A DNA stretch of 64,000 bases from Voacanga thouarsii (lineage: Eukaryota; Streptophyta; Magnoliopsida; Gentianales; Apocynaceae), in assembly GCA_026120185.1 (NCBI GenBank), contig JANUWF010002273.1, forward strand, positions 1,285,001 to 1,349,000, read 5' to 3'. Shown in pieces: positions 47,579 to 59,499 of the stretch. Below the pieces are notes generated by a model. It was given only the letters and a program-made list of their open reading frames with translations. It did not search any database and was not told where the DNA came from. Position numbers and translations under genes: made by a program. How positions within the stretch are numbered: the first letter of the stretch is position 1; the number at the start of each line of letters is the position of its first letter.

Positions 47579-49394
47579 TGTTGGGATGTATGCCCTCTTA
47601 GACTAGGTTTCTGATGTAAAAAAAATTGAATGTTTTAATAAAAGAATTTATTTTCAAAAATTATTTGTGAATTTACAATTTTATTTATGCACAATTGCGT
47701 TTGGAAAAGACCTATTGTGTTTTAGTAAGTGGTCCATGTGAATAGGGGTCTTTCACAGTAAGATATGGATTACGGGTTACTTAGCACATAAACTTTTGTT
47801 CTTAACCGATTGATGAGAATGGGAATTTCATCATATTTAAGTTATTATGTTGTGAATTCTAAATGGGGAATGACTTACCTTTAGCCAGTGAGTAGTCCAC
47901 TCACTTCATGACATAAACGTATTTCGAATACGTAGAACAAGACCTGTAATAGTGATTTCTTAAAAGTACTATATGGTAGAAACCTAGATTACTACCGCTA
48001 CAACGTAGACTAGTACTCTACGACTTGAATATGAGTTGGTGATCTGATGAAGTTGGAAGCATATACTTTGATATGCTATAGTTGAGGTTCTATCGTATGG
48101 CCAATATACTTACATGTTGGGTATGTATGACTAGTTAGTTAAGACCGACTTGTATAAGATAGTTTCTATACTATATCGCCCCTTGTACTTGTCTGAATGA
48201 TCTGAATATCCAGGGTCCTGGGAAACATGACTTGGATGTTTGCTTTAGGGTAACTCCCTTGGAAAGCGAAAACAATCCAGGAGGTCATAGATCATTGGAC
48301 TAGAGGTCTAAGGATGGTAGATGTCATTTAGAGAGGTGTTAGTACACTTCTTCCTCTCTAAATATACGGCGATGTATAGATGGGTATTTTAGTTATTACA
48401 CCTATAGGTCGGAGACTTTGTTAACGCAATATTGTCCTTGGGGTCAATATTTTCTTATGGTGATATTAGAAAATATTTAAAATACAAAATACAGTTATTT
48501 ATATGGCAAGGGTATTTTGGTCATTTTAATAGCTAAGGCAGTGTGTCTTTTGGTCCCCAGTATAGACCGTGAGTCCTAATTAAATGCGAGTTAAGGGATT
48601 GATCTTAAATTAAATGAAATTATTTTATTTAAGTAGCCTAATTTAATTATCGAGCTAGAATAAAATAAAGGTCTATGGAGAGAGAATTAATTAAATTGGT
48701 TTGGTGGGTTAATTAATTATTTAGGGCTTTAGCCTAGTTTGAATAATTAGGGATTAATCTGGGACTAAATTGATTTAGGCTTATTTAATTGGATTGGTTT
48801 ATTTGGGCTGAAAAATTAATTATTTGTTGGGCTATTGAGTTGGTTCTAACTAGAATAATTAATTAAGTCCAATAGGTTAAACCAAGAGTCCAATGGCCTA
48901 ATCCAATTTAACATAGGGTTTTTTATTTAGGTTAAATAGGAGGATTGGAAACATCGTTGTTGTAATTAGACACACAAGAGAGATGACTTCTTCTCTGTGG
49001 AATAGCCAGACGTCTCTCTCTCTCTTTCTCTAGAAAATTCCCTAGCTCGTTAGTTGTTCACCAAATGATAGTTAGGCAGGCCATATACTGAAAGACCGAG
49101 AGTTTGGCGTTCACATACATGTAAAGGCGGAGCAGGAGGCTTACAGAAATCGCACTAAAGGCTTCTACCAGCACACTTACACCGGTTGCATACGTTTCGG
49201 TACAGCTAACACTTAAAACGAGAAAAAGAGATAAAATTTTTAAAGTCTCGAGATTGGGACAGGGCGCAACTGGCGCCAGCTAGGGCTGCCCGAGCCGGCG
49301 CCGACCCTGCCCTGGAATCCCTGTTCTTATTTTCTAGTTTTTTTATATTTGCTTCCGCTGCGTGCTTCATGTTTTCCCGCTTTCCATGCCTTCA
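47579..49394 (+). repeat. Solo LTR of the same copia family in opposite orientation
   Basis: The plus strand starts TGTTGGGATGTATGCCCTCT, matching the start of the host element's own LTR, and the match continues through most of U3. It splits the integrase frame: deleting it rejoins the codons for M-C-G-L-L-S with T-P-A-R-G-G. The flanks are tagac and atgac, an imperfect duplication. No internal sequence accompanies it, so it is a solo LTR. Its last 150 bases differ from the host LTR and include a GC-rich stretch (49261-49312). Confidence 0.8.
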
Positions 49395-50820
49395 ATGACA
49401 AGAGACCACACATATCAGTATGAACAAGACTCAATATTTCTTTGGCTCTATCCGCCTTTGGGGTAAATGACCTTTTGGTCATCTTTTCCATCAGGTAGGA
49501 TTCACACCGAGGCCAATTTTTCAGTCTCAATAAGCCCAAAGGCCCATCATGGATTAGCCTTTGAATCCTGGTTGAGTTGATATAACCCAACCTTATATGC
49601 CAAAGGTATAAGTCATTGACATTGGTCTTTCTCTTCTTAGTTAAAGGTTCAGATTGAGCATTATTTGATTGATTGTTAATAGGGTTTAAGAAGAATAGAT
49701 TTTTATACATGTGCCCAGTACAAATTTTTTTTCCATTTCTACTAATAGAAATACCAGAATGGAAAGAGACAGAATATCCTTGATTTATTAGTTTTGCAAC
49801 TGAAATCAAATTCTGACGAAACCCAGGTACATATAAAATATCTTTTAAAGCCACTATTCTATTACAATAAAAAATAAGATCCAACTCTCCCACTGCAAGG
49901 GCCCAGACTTGTGCTCCATTTCCCACGTGTAGCCCATGTTCGCCCTTCTTGAGTCTTCTAATCATTTTAAACCCCTACAAGGAGTTACAGATGTGATCAG
50001 TGGCTCTTGAATCAACAATCCAAGTGGAAGTTGATCCAACCATTGATATAGACTCTAGATAGAAAAAATTACCTGTGGGGTTTTTCTTGGCTTGAAGATC
50101 TGGACACTCCTTTTTCCAGTGTCCCTTCTTCCCACATTTGAAGCACTTGCCCTTTGGTTTATTTTTGGGTTGGGCCGCTGTGTTTCCCTTCTTCTTTTTG
50201 AACTTTCTGGGCTTGGGCTCAGTTCTTGAGTAGGAAGCCTTAGCAATCATGGCCTTTGATTGAGGCTTCATGACCTTCTTTGCCATATGGAGTTCCTTTA
50301 TCAATTTAGTTAAACTCATGTTTAACTTGTTCATGTTGTAATTTAATTTGAATTGAGTAAAGGAGCTCGGTAGAGACTCAAGAATCATATCCACTTGTCT
50401 CTCAGGGTCAATGACAGCCCCTAAGATTTCTGCTTCCTTGAAAGCAGCAATTATCTTGAGTATGTGCTCTCTGACTGATACTCCCTCAACCATCTTAGTG
50501 TTGATTATAGTTTGAAGAGCTTCCTGCCTTGCGGGCCGGCTCTTATCTGCAAACATAGTGGCCAATGACTGACTAATATCATACGCAGAAGTTATATGCT
50601 CGTGTTTTGACTGGAGCAAATTAGACATGGAGGCTACAATATAGCAGCGTGCCATTTCGTCAGCTTTCTTCCATCACAGGGCAAGTCTCGTAAAGGACAT
50701 ACTTATACTCCTCGATTAAGAGTATTATGTCCAGGTTCCTCTTCCAATCCACATAGTTTGGTCCCGTTAGCTTATTCTCCTTGAGAAAAATGGCCAATGG
50801 ACTAAAAGAACCTTCCACTA
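49395..50820 (-). pseudogene. Copia gag, protease start and integrase zinc region
   Basis: On the minus strand from about 50820: the gag N-terminus (LTGPNYVDWKRNLDIIL) with a frame break near 50680, then the UBN2 gag core (ILESLPSSFTQFKLNYN), a CCHC knuckle (CFKCGKKGHWKKEC), the protease start, in which the expected D-S-G reads VDSRATDH, then ILYVPGFRQNLISVAKL and the GAG-pre-integrase segment LYLWHIRLGYINSTRIQRL. It stops where the solo LTR enters. The Gly-to-Arg change at the protease active site and the frame breaks make it inactive. Confidence 0.88.
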
Positions 50821-53800
50821 TTTCTGAAAAATCGAAAAATAAAAGAAAACGATTTAGTTTGTGAAAATAAAATAAATTCGTGCACTAAAATTAATTTGGC
50901 TCTTAGAAAAACTGACACAACTTCTTAGGAAGATTAACAGTTCCCTAAACTAAGTGTATTAACCATCACAAATTAATTTTCCTTTTAGGTAATGATCTAT
51001 AGGATAATTCCATTGAGGGGATGGTTGTTTCCTCTCATTTCCTATGGACATACCTCGTACTATAACCTCCAACGTGGGCTGGCCGATTATAGTACATGTT
51101 GGGTTTCTCAGGCTTGTATCCTATACGGCGCAGTGGAAAATAAAACGAGATACCCTCCCAAGACCCATATATGTGTGGAAAACAAGACATAATGAGGGTA
51201 AAGGTAATAGCTTTTACCTTTGTGTGATCGTCCGAAGAACAAAAATTTATTCTTCAAGTTGAGGCGCGATCCAGCAATCCTCGTGATCAACCTCCACGTG
51301 AGTTGAATGTCTAACCACTATAATCACAGTGTATGATTATCTCTAATAGTAATCCACACAAAGGAATACTCAAGCACCAAAATTTCTGTGCTAGCAGAAA
51401 AAGATGGCGGCTAGGTTTTTCTTTCAAGAAGAAAACAAGAGAGAGAGAACAAGAGGCTGATTTCGTGTATCTTTTTGTGTCCAATTTCAGCTTAGGTTTT
51501 TCGTGTGTATATTCTCCAATACACACGAAATTCCCTTACCAAAAACAGGGGATTCTAATCCCATTAGAATTCCCTAATTGTAATTGGAAACATTAAGTTC
51601 TCACAATTACAACTTGTACCATAAATTATAACTAATTATAATTTATCTACAACAATTTTTCTTTCTCTCAATTAACCCCACAATGTTATCAAATAACATC
51701 TTGAGTATATAATCCTCTATTGTGTGTGACCTATTAGGTTTCCCAGTTAATTGGTAGCGAACATGAATTAATCCAAACGTCTTTGAGATTAATAATCCAT
51801 AATTAATTAGAATTAATCCTATTAATTCTAATCAGGATTGGTTTATTAATTCATCAATTAATAAACCCATATTCCCAGATCATGAGTGGTATCTAGCAAC
51901 ACATCATGACCACCTAAGAGTTCAGGAAGTCAAGTGGCTTGACATGAACCCTTCAATAACAAACTTCAGTACAATCAACTCATTTCATCATACAATATCT
52001 CATTCGATTTGGAGTACGGAATTAGTACCAACTCCCTCCAGAATTAATTCTGGCCCGAATACAATAGTATTTGTACCAGGAACCCACTACTCTAGATGTA
52101 TATCAATTGGAACTGTTTACAATACACAATTGCCTTGGCCAAGGACTTTCGAGTAGTAATTCCTACAAGTGGCCGTGAGATATTCGCCCCTACTATTAGG
52201 AGTGGTGAATCCTTTATTGACCCTCTTAACTACTTTCGTTTACCTCATCATGCATCTAATATCCATCTCATATGTGACCCTCGATTAAGCTCCGGAGATT
52301 AGAATCAAAGTACAAGGCTCAGCAAACAAAGTACCTTGGAGATCTCAAGTTCAAGGATACTTGTACGTTTGCTATATTGAGATTATATCACTGGCACTAA
52401 ATAGTTATCCATGTGATTATCTCAAAGTTATGTCATCCAATGAACTTGTTCCATTAACAAGCATCCATGTGTTAACTTTGAGTATTTCAATACTCACGGT
52501 TATGAGAACCACCGCCTGATCAAATTAGGAAGTCTAATACATGCTAGTCTTAACGCATTAATGATGTCATATCTCATTAATACTATGACTAGGGACTATT
52601 TAAGTACTAACACCATCCAGTATAGTAGGAATCTCATATCATGATCTCTATCACGATTTTTCTTAACACAGTGTTGTACTAAGGACTTTATCGAACAGTT
52701 ATATTACTTAAAGTAAACAAAAGAAATTGTAAGATAAATAATGCCTTTTATTAAAATAAAATGTATCATATACAATGTACAAGTGATTGCCTCTAGGGCA
52801 CAACACTAACAGTACGTGTCCCAGGTTATTAATTATATCCCTCCATTAGTTCTAGATCCTTGTGGTATCCCCATTCTATACGGGTTCATTCCCAGGGTGA
52901 CGCGAGGGGACCCGCGATCTCTAATGATGATCGTGATGGAAGCCATGGGGCCGTTGGAACCCCTCTCCCGCTTAGTCTTTTAAAATAAATGTTTACTAAA
53001 AAATATCATTTTGAAAATTTTCATTAAGTTTTTCCTTAACTCAAAAATAAAATATCTAAATCCATTAAAATCTCTATGTCAATGTTTATATCCTTTGAGA
53101 GATTTTTCCATGGACTAATTTTATTGAAGTTAAAAACTTAATGATTTCAAAAAATTTCCAATTAAAACTTTTTAAAGACTTTGGTCTCAAGTTTATTTGA
53201 CAAAACAATTTTCTAGTATTAAAATAAAATAAAATGGTTTTCTATTTTAACTTACAAAAATATCTAAATCCAATATATTTTTTATGTCAAGGATTAAATC
53301 CTTTGAGAAAATATCTAAGGATTAATTTTTGTTCAAGTTAAAATAACCATTTAATTTTTTTAAAGAAAAATATTTTTCTTGTCAAAAATATTCCCAAAGA
53401 CTTTGGTCTTTGAGAAAATGCGCATATAGGTACTCAAAATAAATAATATGCTAGAAAATAGTAAACGTTTTCATGATATTCTATTTTTAAACCTAAGTGC
53501 CCAAATAATAAAATTAAATACATTAATTAATGGTCTTGTTTAATCCTAAAATCCATTACTAATATTTTTTATGCAAATATATTTCAAGAATAATAACTAT
53601 TGCAAAAATATTAATTTCTCCTAGTATGGGACCCAAAACGAAAAAGAAAAGTGCAAGAAAATTGCAAGGAAAAATAAAAAAACTCCATGGTCTATGTATA
53701 CCTGCTGCACCGGATCCCTCTCATGGTCCACCGCGAGCCAGGTGCACCAGCCACACCGGATCACGCTGATGGTCAACCCGTGGAGCCTGCCCGCCCGCCC

Positions 53801-54302
53801 GCCATCCGCGCTCGCCGTTCGACCCGCATGACCCACGCCATTATCCGATTTCAATTTGCAATTGCATGTAAATTGCAATCATCCAGTGGTTTTAAGCCAA
53901 CGCGAAGCCATCCTCGGCTCCAGGCAGAGAATGCTATCGGCGGCTCGGCTCCAGTGGTGACTTATGAACAGTGTCGTCTTCACTGATTTCTTTTGTGCGA
54001 ATTTTCTTCTTTGTTTTTTCTGCATTTTTCTGCTATTTCTTTTCCAGCGGCTTTTTGGATGTTTTGCATTACAAAAAACTCATCCAAACCAAAACACATT
54101 CGCCTATACCCTTCCAATTTGGGTTTACACAGTTGTTCTATGAAAGTATGGAAAAATTACAGAGGGCCTATGCTTCTACTGTGAAGCTTACAAAAATACC
54201 TATCCTATACCAAAACAGCGAAGGATCACAGGCTTAAGCACCAAAAAATGGTCTTCTCCATTTTTATTAACTAACATGCTTTCTAAGTTGATCAAACCAC
54301 AT
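50821..54302 (-). other. Long untranslated leader of the copia element
   Basis: After removing the solo LTR at 51097-52811, about 1.75 kb separates the primer site from gag. It contains no domain I recognise. A notably GC-rich patch (53690-53970) sits in otherwise AT-rich sequence; the open frames across it in both strands match nothing I know. Confidence 0.5.
51097..52811 (-). repeat. Solo LTR of a second copia-like family
   Basis: The minus strand begins TGTTAGTGTTGTGCCCTAGA and ends GAGAAACCCAACA, so TGTT/AACA termini. It is flanked by gtaca (51092-51096) and gtacg (52812-52816), a 5-bp duplication with one change. The 1715-bp length and absence of internal sequence mark it as a solo LTR left by recombination. 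Confidence 0.82.
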
Positions 54303-54314
54303 GCTCTGATACCA
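54303..54314 (-). other. Primer-binding site of the copia element
   Basis: TGGTATCAGAGC on the minus strand, two bases after the LTR end (TACA). This is the standard initiator tRNA-Met primer site of plant LTR elements. Confidence 0.9.
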
Positions 54315-54316
54315 CT

Positions 54317-54989
54317 TGTACGTTAAAAAAAAAAAAAAACAGAGGAGCTTGCTTCTGGAAAAAGAAAAAAAAAATAGAGAAAAAAAAACCCAAAGAACAA
54401 TAGCAGCATGGAAGTATTTAGACCATACCTTTGTGTGTCTTAAACCTCTTAGGCTGTGGAAGAATGGATTGAACCACAGGGACAGCTCTTTCTACCCTGC
54501 TCAATAAAGCTTCTGATTGAAATCCCGCTAACCTCCTACTTCGCTTTGTTTGCATGAATGCCAAGCTTTTCCAATTTCAGAATATTCCACTGCCTTAATC
54601 CTTGTTGGTGAAACAAAGGCGAGGAGGATAAGTCTCAACGTTCTTGATTATCTTGCTACTAATTAAAAAAAAACCAAGAACAGAAGAAAGAGAGGTCACG
54701 AGAGAGAGAGAGAGAGAGCTTAGGGAAAAAAAATCAATTTTTTTTCCACAGAGAGGTGTGAGTCCTTAAGCCAAAAAATTAGGTTTCTGATATCTGATAA
54801 CAATATCCCCGGGATATGATATTTCAAACATCCGGATGTTATCAACAGAGTAAGTTTGGCTTAACCCTAAACTCTTCTGAACCGTATTTGGAAAAAACCC
54901 TATGGTCCAGGCTATTGTGTCAAAATAATATTTATTATTTTTCTTGGACCCAAAAAGTCCAAAATAATAAATATTGATTATTTATTTTC
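54317..54989 (-). repeat. 5' LTR of the copia element, 3' portion
   Basis: Matches 43150-43817 of the 3' LTR in the same orientation. It is cut at TTTTC (54985-54989), the target duplication of the gypsy insertion; the LTR resumes at 62736. Confidence 0.88.
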
Positions 54990-55973
54990 TAATACGAATC
55001 TTATGTGGCTTTTCTTAGTGTTGCGGTGTTTTTGGTGGCTATGTGTTCAGTTCAAACAAAGGAAACCAAAACAAGAACTTTTCTTGTGACAAAAAGAGCA
55101 AGTAATCTAACTACTTACACTCTTTCAAACCCTTGAAGAACAAAGCCTCAAAGACCCTCAAGATGAGTAGAAAGTTTTACTATATTCTCACCCTAATATC
55201 CTTGAAGCAACAAAGGTAAGCAAGAACAAATAGAATAGAGAAAATAGGCACCCAAGTATTGAATTTCAAACAAACTTTAGAAGAACAAAGCAACTTAGAC
55301 CCATTCAAAGAAAACAATATTGGATTATCCAAAAGATTTATAGACTCTTACAAAAGGAAGACTAACCCTTAAGCTTGGTCTTGAACAAGATGAACAATGA
55401 GGCTAGGGCCTCTCAAGGTTCTCTCTCAATTTGAATTAAAGTGTAGTGAATTGTCTTGTCAAATCAATAAAGGTGCTATTTATACTATCCTAACCATAAC
55501 TAAGTAATCCCTGAGGTTTAATTATAGTTTAGGGTCAAAATAAGTCTTTACAAACACTTAAAAGTGAAGAAAGTTGGAGAAAAGTATTAAAATGCGGAGC
55601 AATCGGCGGTGGCCCAAGGGGAAGCTGGCACCGGTTTGGGACATCAAGCCGGCACCGGTTTGGTTCTGTCTTCGGGCTGGTTCATGTTTGCTTGAACTGT
55701 CGTTTTGGACAGAATGGAGCCGGCGCCGGTCTGGCTGTCCTCTGGGAAGCCTCCCTTTGTCAAATTTCATCCCCTTTTCCTGCTGGTTTGAGTTCTTGTT
55801 GGGGTCCCTCGTGGATGGCCATCAACACGAACTCTTGGCTAGCTTCCTCCATCTTCCAATCCTCCTTCATCCTCAAGCATGGTTTGATGATCAATTGAAA
55901 ATCATCTTGAAGCTTCTTGGTCCTCGCTCTTGTCATCGGTTCTTGTCCTCCATGATGAAGTGGAGTCTCATCA
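54990..55973 (-). repeat. 3' LTR of the gypsy element
   Basis: On the minus strand it starts TGATGAGACTCC and ends ATTCGTATTA. It matches 61732-62735 with scattered changes and lacks about 21 bp (GC-rich, near 55733) present in the other copy. It carries repeats of the type GCCGGCACCGGTTTGG. Confidence 0.88.
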
Positions 55974-58900
55974 TCTCCCCCTCCTTGAAAAGGATTCATC
56001 TTCGAATCATCGTCATTATCTACATCAAAAGGAGAGAGGTCGCTAATGTTAAATGTGGCACTAACATGATACTCACCAGGTAAATCTATCTTGTAAGCAT
56101 TATCTTTAATTTTGGCAAGAACTTGAAATGGTCCATCCCCCATTGGATCAAGTTTGCTTCGTCGTTGCGTAGGGAATCTCTCCTTGCGAAGGTACACCCA
56201 TACCTAATCGCCCGGCTCAAAGGTAACCTTTTTTCTTCCTTGATTGCGCTTTTGGGTGATCTCTTCGTTTCGTTTTGCAATTGTTGCTTTCACCTTCTCA
56301 TGGAGTGCCTTCACCATCTCCGCTTTCTTAGCTCCATCAAGGTTTAACCGTTCACCTATAGAAAGAAGAACCAAATCTAAAGGAGTTAGAGGATTAAAAC
56401 CATATACAATTTCAAAAGGAGAACAAGAAGTGGTAGAGTGAATAGCCCTATTGTAAGCAAACTCAATGTGAGATAAGCACTCCTCCCAATTTTTCAAGTT
56501 TTTCTTGATCACGGTTCGTAAAAGTTGGGTGAGTGTTCAGTTGACCACCTCAATTTGTCTGTCCGTTTGAGGATGACAAGCTGTGGAAAACAAAAGATTA
56601 GTACCAAGCTTTTTCCATAAAACTCTCCAAAAATGGCTAAGGAATTTAGTATCTTTATCCGAGACAATAGTCCTTGGAATCCCATGCATTCTTACCACTT
56701 CTTTAAGGAATAATCTGTAATATAGGACGCACCATTAGTTTTAGAACAAGCCACAAAATGAGCCATTTTAGAGAATTGATCAACAATCATAAATATGAAG
56801 TCCTTACCCCCTTTGGACCTAGGTAATCCTAAGATGAAATCCATTGAAATATCAACCTAAGGCACATTAGGTGTAGGCAAATGAGTATAAAGACCATGTT
56901 GATGGGATCTAGACTTGGCTCGCCTACAAATAATGTATTGAGAACAATGTCTCTCTACATCGTTTCTCATTTTTTGCCAAAAGAAATGTTCCTTAAGGAT
57001 GCCTAAGGTTTTTGCAACACCAAAATGCCCCATTAGTCCCCCACTATGGGTTTCCCGAACTAGCAACTCCCTAATGGAACCATTTGACACACAAAGCCTT
57101 GCTTCCTTAAACAAGAAACCATCATGCCTATAATATTTAGTAAATGCACATTTCTCATAAGCATGGAAAATATCCCCAAACTCCTCATCATCAATATACA
57201 AATCTTTTACAAATTCAAAACTAAGAAGTTTAGCATCCAATAAGTTTAGTAGGACATACCTTCGAGATAATGCATCCGCTACCACATTTTTCTTACCCTT
57301 TTTGTATTGAACGATATATGAAAATGTCCCAATAAACTCCGTCCACTTTGCATGCCTTTTGCTTAAGTTTTATTGGCTCTTGAGGTGTTTAAGGGTCTCA
57401 TGATCGGTATGAATGACAAACTCACTTGGTAAAAGGTAGTGTTGCCAATATTCCAAGGTCCTCACTAAGGCATGAAGCTCTTTGTCATAGGTAGAATAGT
57501 TGAGGGTTGCCCTGGACAATTTCTCACTAAAGTATGCAATGGGTTTTCTATCTTGGGTCAAGACCGCTCATATTCCCACCCCACTTGCATCACACTTTAT
57601 CTCAAAAGCCTTCTCAAAATTGGAAAGAATAAGAATTGGAGTTTGGCTCAATTTGTCTTTGAGGGTTTGCAAGGTTTGTTGTTGGGTTTCCTTCCACCTA
57701 AATCCCACATTTTTCTTTACTACTTCGGTTAGAGGGGCTGCAATAGTGCTAAAATTTTGAATAAACCTCCTATAGAAGCTAGCTAATCCATGGAAACTAC
57801 AAACTTGGGTAATGGTGGTAAGGGTTGGCCAATCTTGGATGGCTTTCATTTTTCCCTCATCAACCTCAATCCCTTTGGCACTCACAATATATCCAAGGAA
57901 CGTAATCCTCTCCAAACAAAAAGAGCATTTCTCAAGATTAGCATACAATCTCTCTCTTCGGAGGGCAACAAGCACACTTTGAACATGATTTAAATGATCC
58001 ATATATGATTTGCTAAAAATTAATATATCATTAAAGTACACAACAACAAATTTCCCAATGAATTCCCTCAAAACATAGTGCATTAGTCGCATAAAAGTAC
58101 TAGGAGCATTGGACAATTCAAAGGGCATGACAAGCCATTCATACAACCCTTGTTTAGTTTTAAAAGTAATTTTCCATTCATCCCCTTCCCTTATTCTAAT
58201 TTGGTGATAACTGGATTTCAAATCAATTTTTGAGAAAATGCATGCACTAAATAGCTCATCAAGCAAGTCATCTAGCCTAAGAATGGGATAGCAGTATTTT
58301 ACCGTTATGTTGTTGATAGCGCAACAATCCACACACATACGCCACGTCCCATCATTTTTGGGCACCAAGAGAAATGGAACCACACATGGGCTTAAACTCT
58401 CTCTCACATGTCCCTTCTCAAACAATGCCTCCACTTATTTTTGCAATTCCTTGGATTCCTTCGGATTGCTTCTATATACCGGTCGGTTGGGGATGATGGC
58501 TCTGGGCACAAAGTCGATTTGATGCTCAATTCCTTTCAATGGTGGTAGTCCTCTGGGCACCTCATTTAGAAAAATGACTTCAAACTCTTGAAGGATAGCT
58601 GCAATTTCATGAGGCAAAAACAATGTTGAATCATTAGTAGAAACAAAAGAACCTTTGCATAAAAGAAAAATAACCGGTTTCTTAGTTTCTATAACCTCTA
58701 TGACCTCACTCTCCTTTGCAAAGAAATTCACTCTCATTTTACCTCCCCTCCCTTGTCCTTACTCACTCCTATCGTTGATTGTCAATGGAACTTGTTTGTT
58801 CATTCTCTCTCTTAATTCTTTTTCTTGCCTCTCATTTTCTTTCCTCTTAATTTCTTGCTTTTGTTTAAATTCTTGCGCTCCCTTCTTCTTTTCTTTTTCC

Positions 58901-59376
58901 TTTATGATTCTTTGGTCTTTGCTCACCTCACTAGGGGCCATGGGGGTGATGGTAAACTTAGTTCCCTCATTGAGTAGGGAATAAGTATTCTTCCTCTCAT
59001 CATGTTTTATATGCCTATCATATTGCCAAGGCCTCCCTAGTAGTAAGTGACCTACTTTCATGGATACTATATCACATAGCACTTCATCCTTATACTTTCC
59101 CATTTCAAAAGATACCAACACTTGTTTATTTACTTTCATTTTCCCACTATCATTCAACCATTGTAGTTTGTAGGGCTTGGGGTGTCTAATCCAACTCAAG
59201 TCCAATTCTTCAACCAAATCTGCACTAATCACGTTAGTGCAACTCCCACTATCCACAATGACACTACATGGGGTCTTGTTGACTAGACACCTAGTGTAAA
59301 AAATGTTCTCTCTTTGTTGGTGGTCTTGATCCTTAATGGCTTGTAAACTCAAAGACCTTCTAGTAACTCCCACCAA
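55760..59376 (-). pseudogene. Gypsy pol: protease, RT, RNase H, integrase
   Basis: Minus strand, in order. Protease near 59270 (VIVDSGSCTNVIS). RT 58737-57568, with a stop at [12 protein letters not shown], then [26 protein letters not shown], and YFNDILIFS where FDD is expected. RNase H near 57561-57370 ([21 protein letters not shown]). Integrase zinc region near 57090-56930 (HSGGLMGHFG and CSQYIICRR) and core ([14 protein letters not shown] after a stop where Trp is expected). A C-terminal part follows (GPFQVLAKIKDNAYKIDLPG). The last frame runs across the polypurine tract and about 70 codons into the 3' LTR. With the stops and the Asp-to-Asn change it cannot make an active enzyme. Confidence 0.9.
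55974..55986 (-). other. Polypurine tract inside the pol frame
   Basis: AAGGAGGGGGAGA on the minus strand, directly before the LTR start TGATGAG. It is also read as codons for a Gly-Gly-Gly-Asp-Asp stretch of the C-terminal pol frame. Confidence 0.75.
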
Positions 59377-59499
59377 GGAGTATTCTTGTTCAACAACTTC
59401 TCCCTCATCACTCTTCTTATCTCCATTTCCCTCTTGGTCTCCTTAGTATCTTTCTCCCTCTTCCTCTTCGTCAGTAGAGACCTCACTATAGGGATTAGT

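Noticed and set aside
49327..49394. C-terminal end of the copia gag/integrase frame
   Set aside because: These codons are read from the inserted solo LTR; the host protein segment ends at the insertion near 49400.
53621..53986. Overlapping frames in the GC-rich leader patch as a possible gene
   Set aside because: Both strands are open only because the patch is GC-rich; no motif, no splice context. Kept as a composition anomaly only.
55574..56083. 169-codon plus-strand frame
   Set aside because: Antisense to the gypsy pol/LTR region; no domain.
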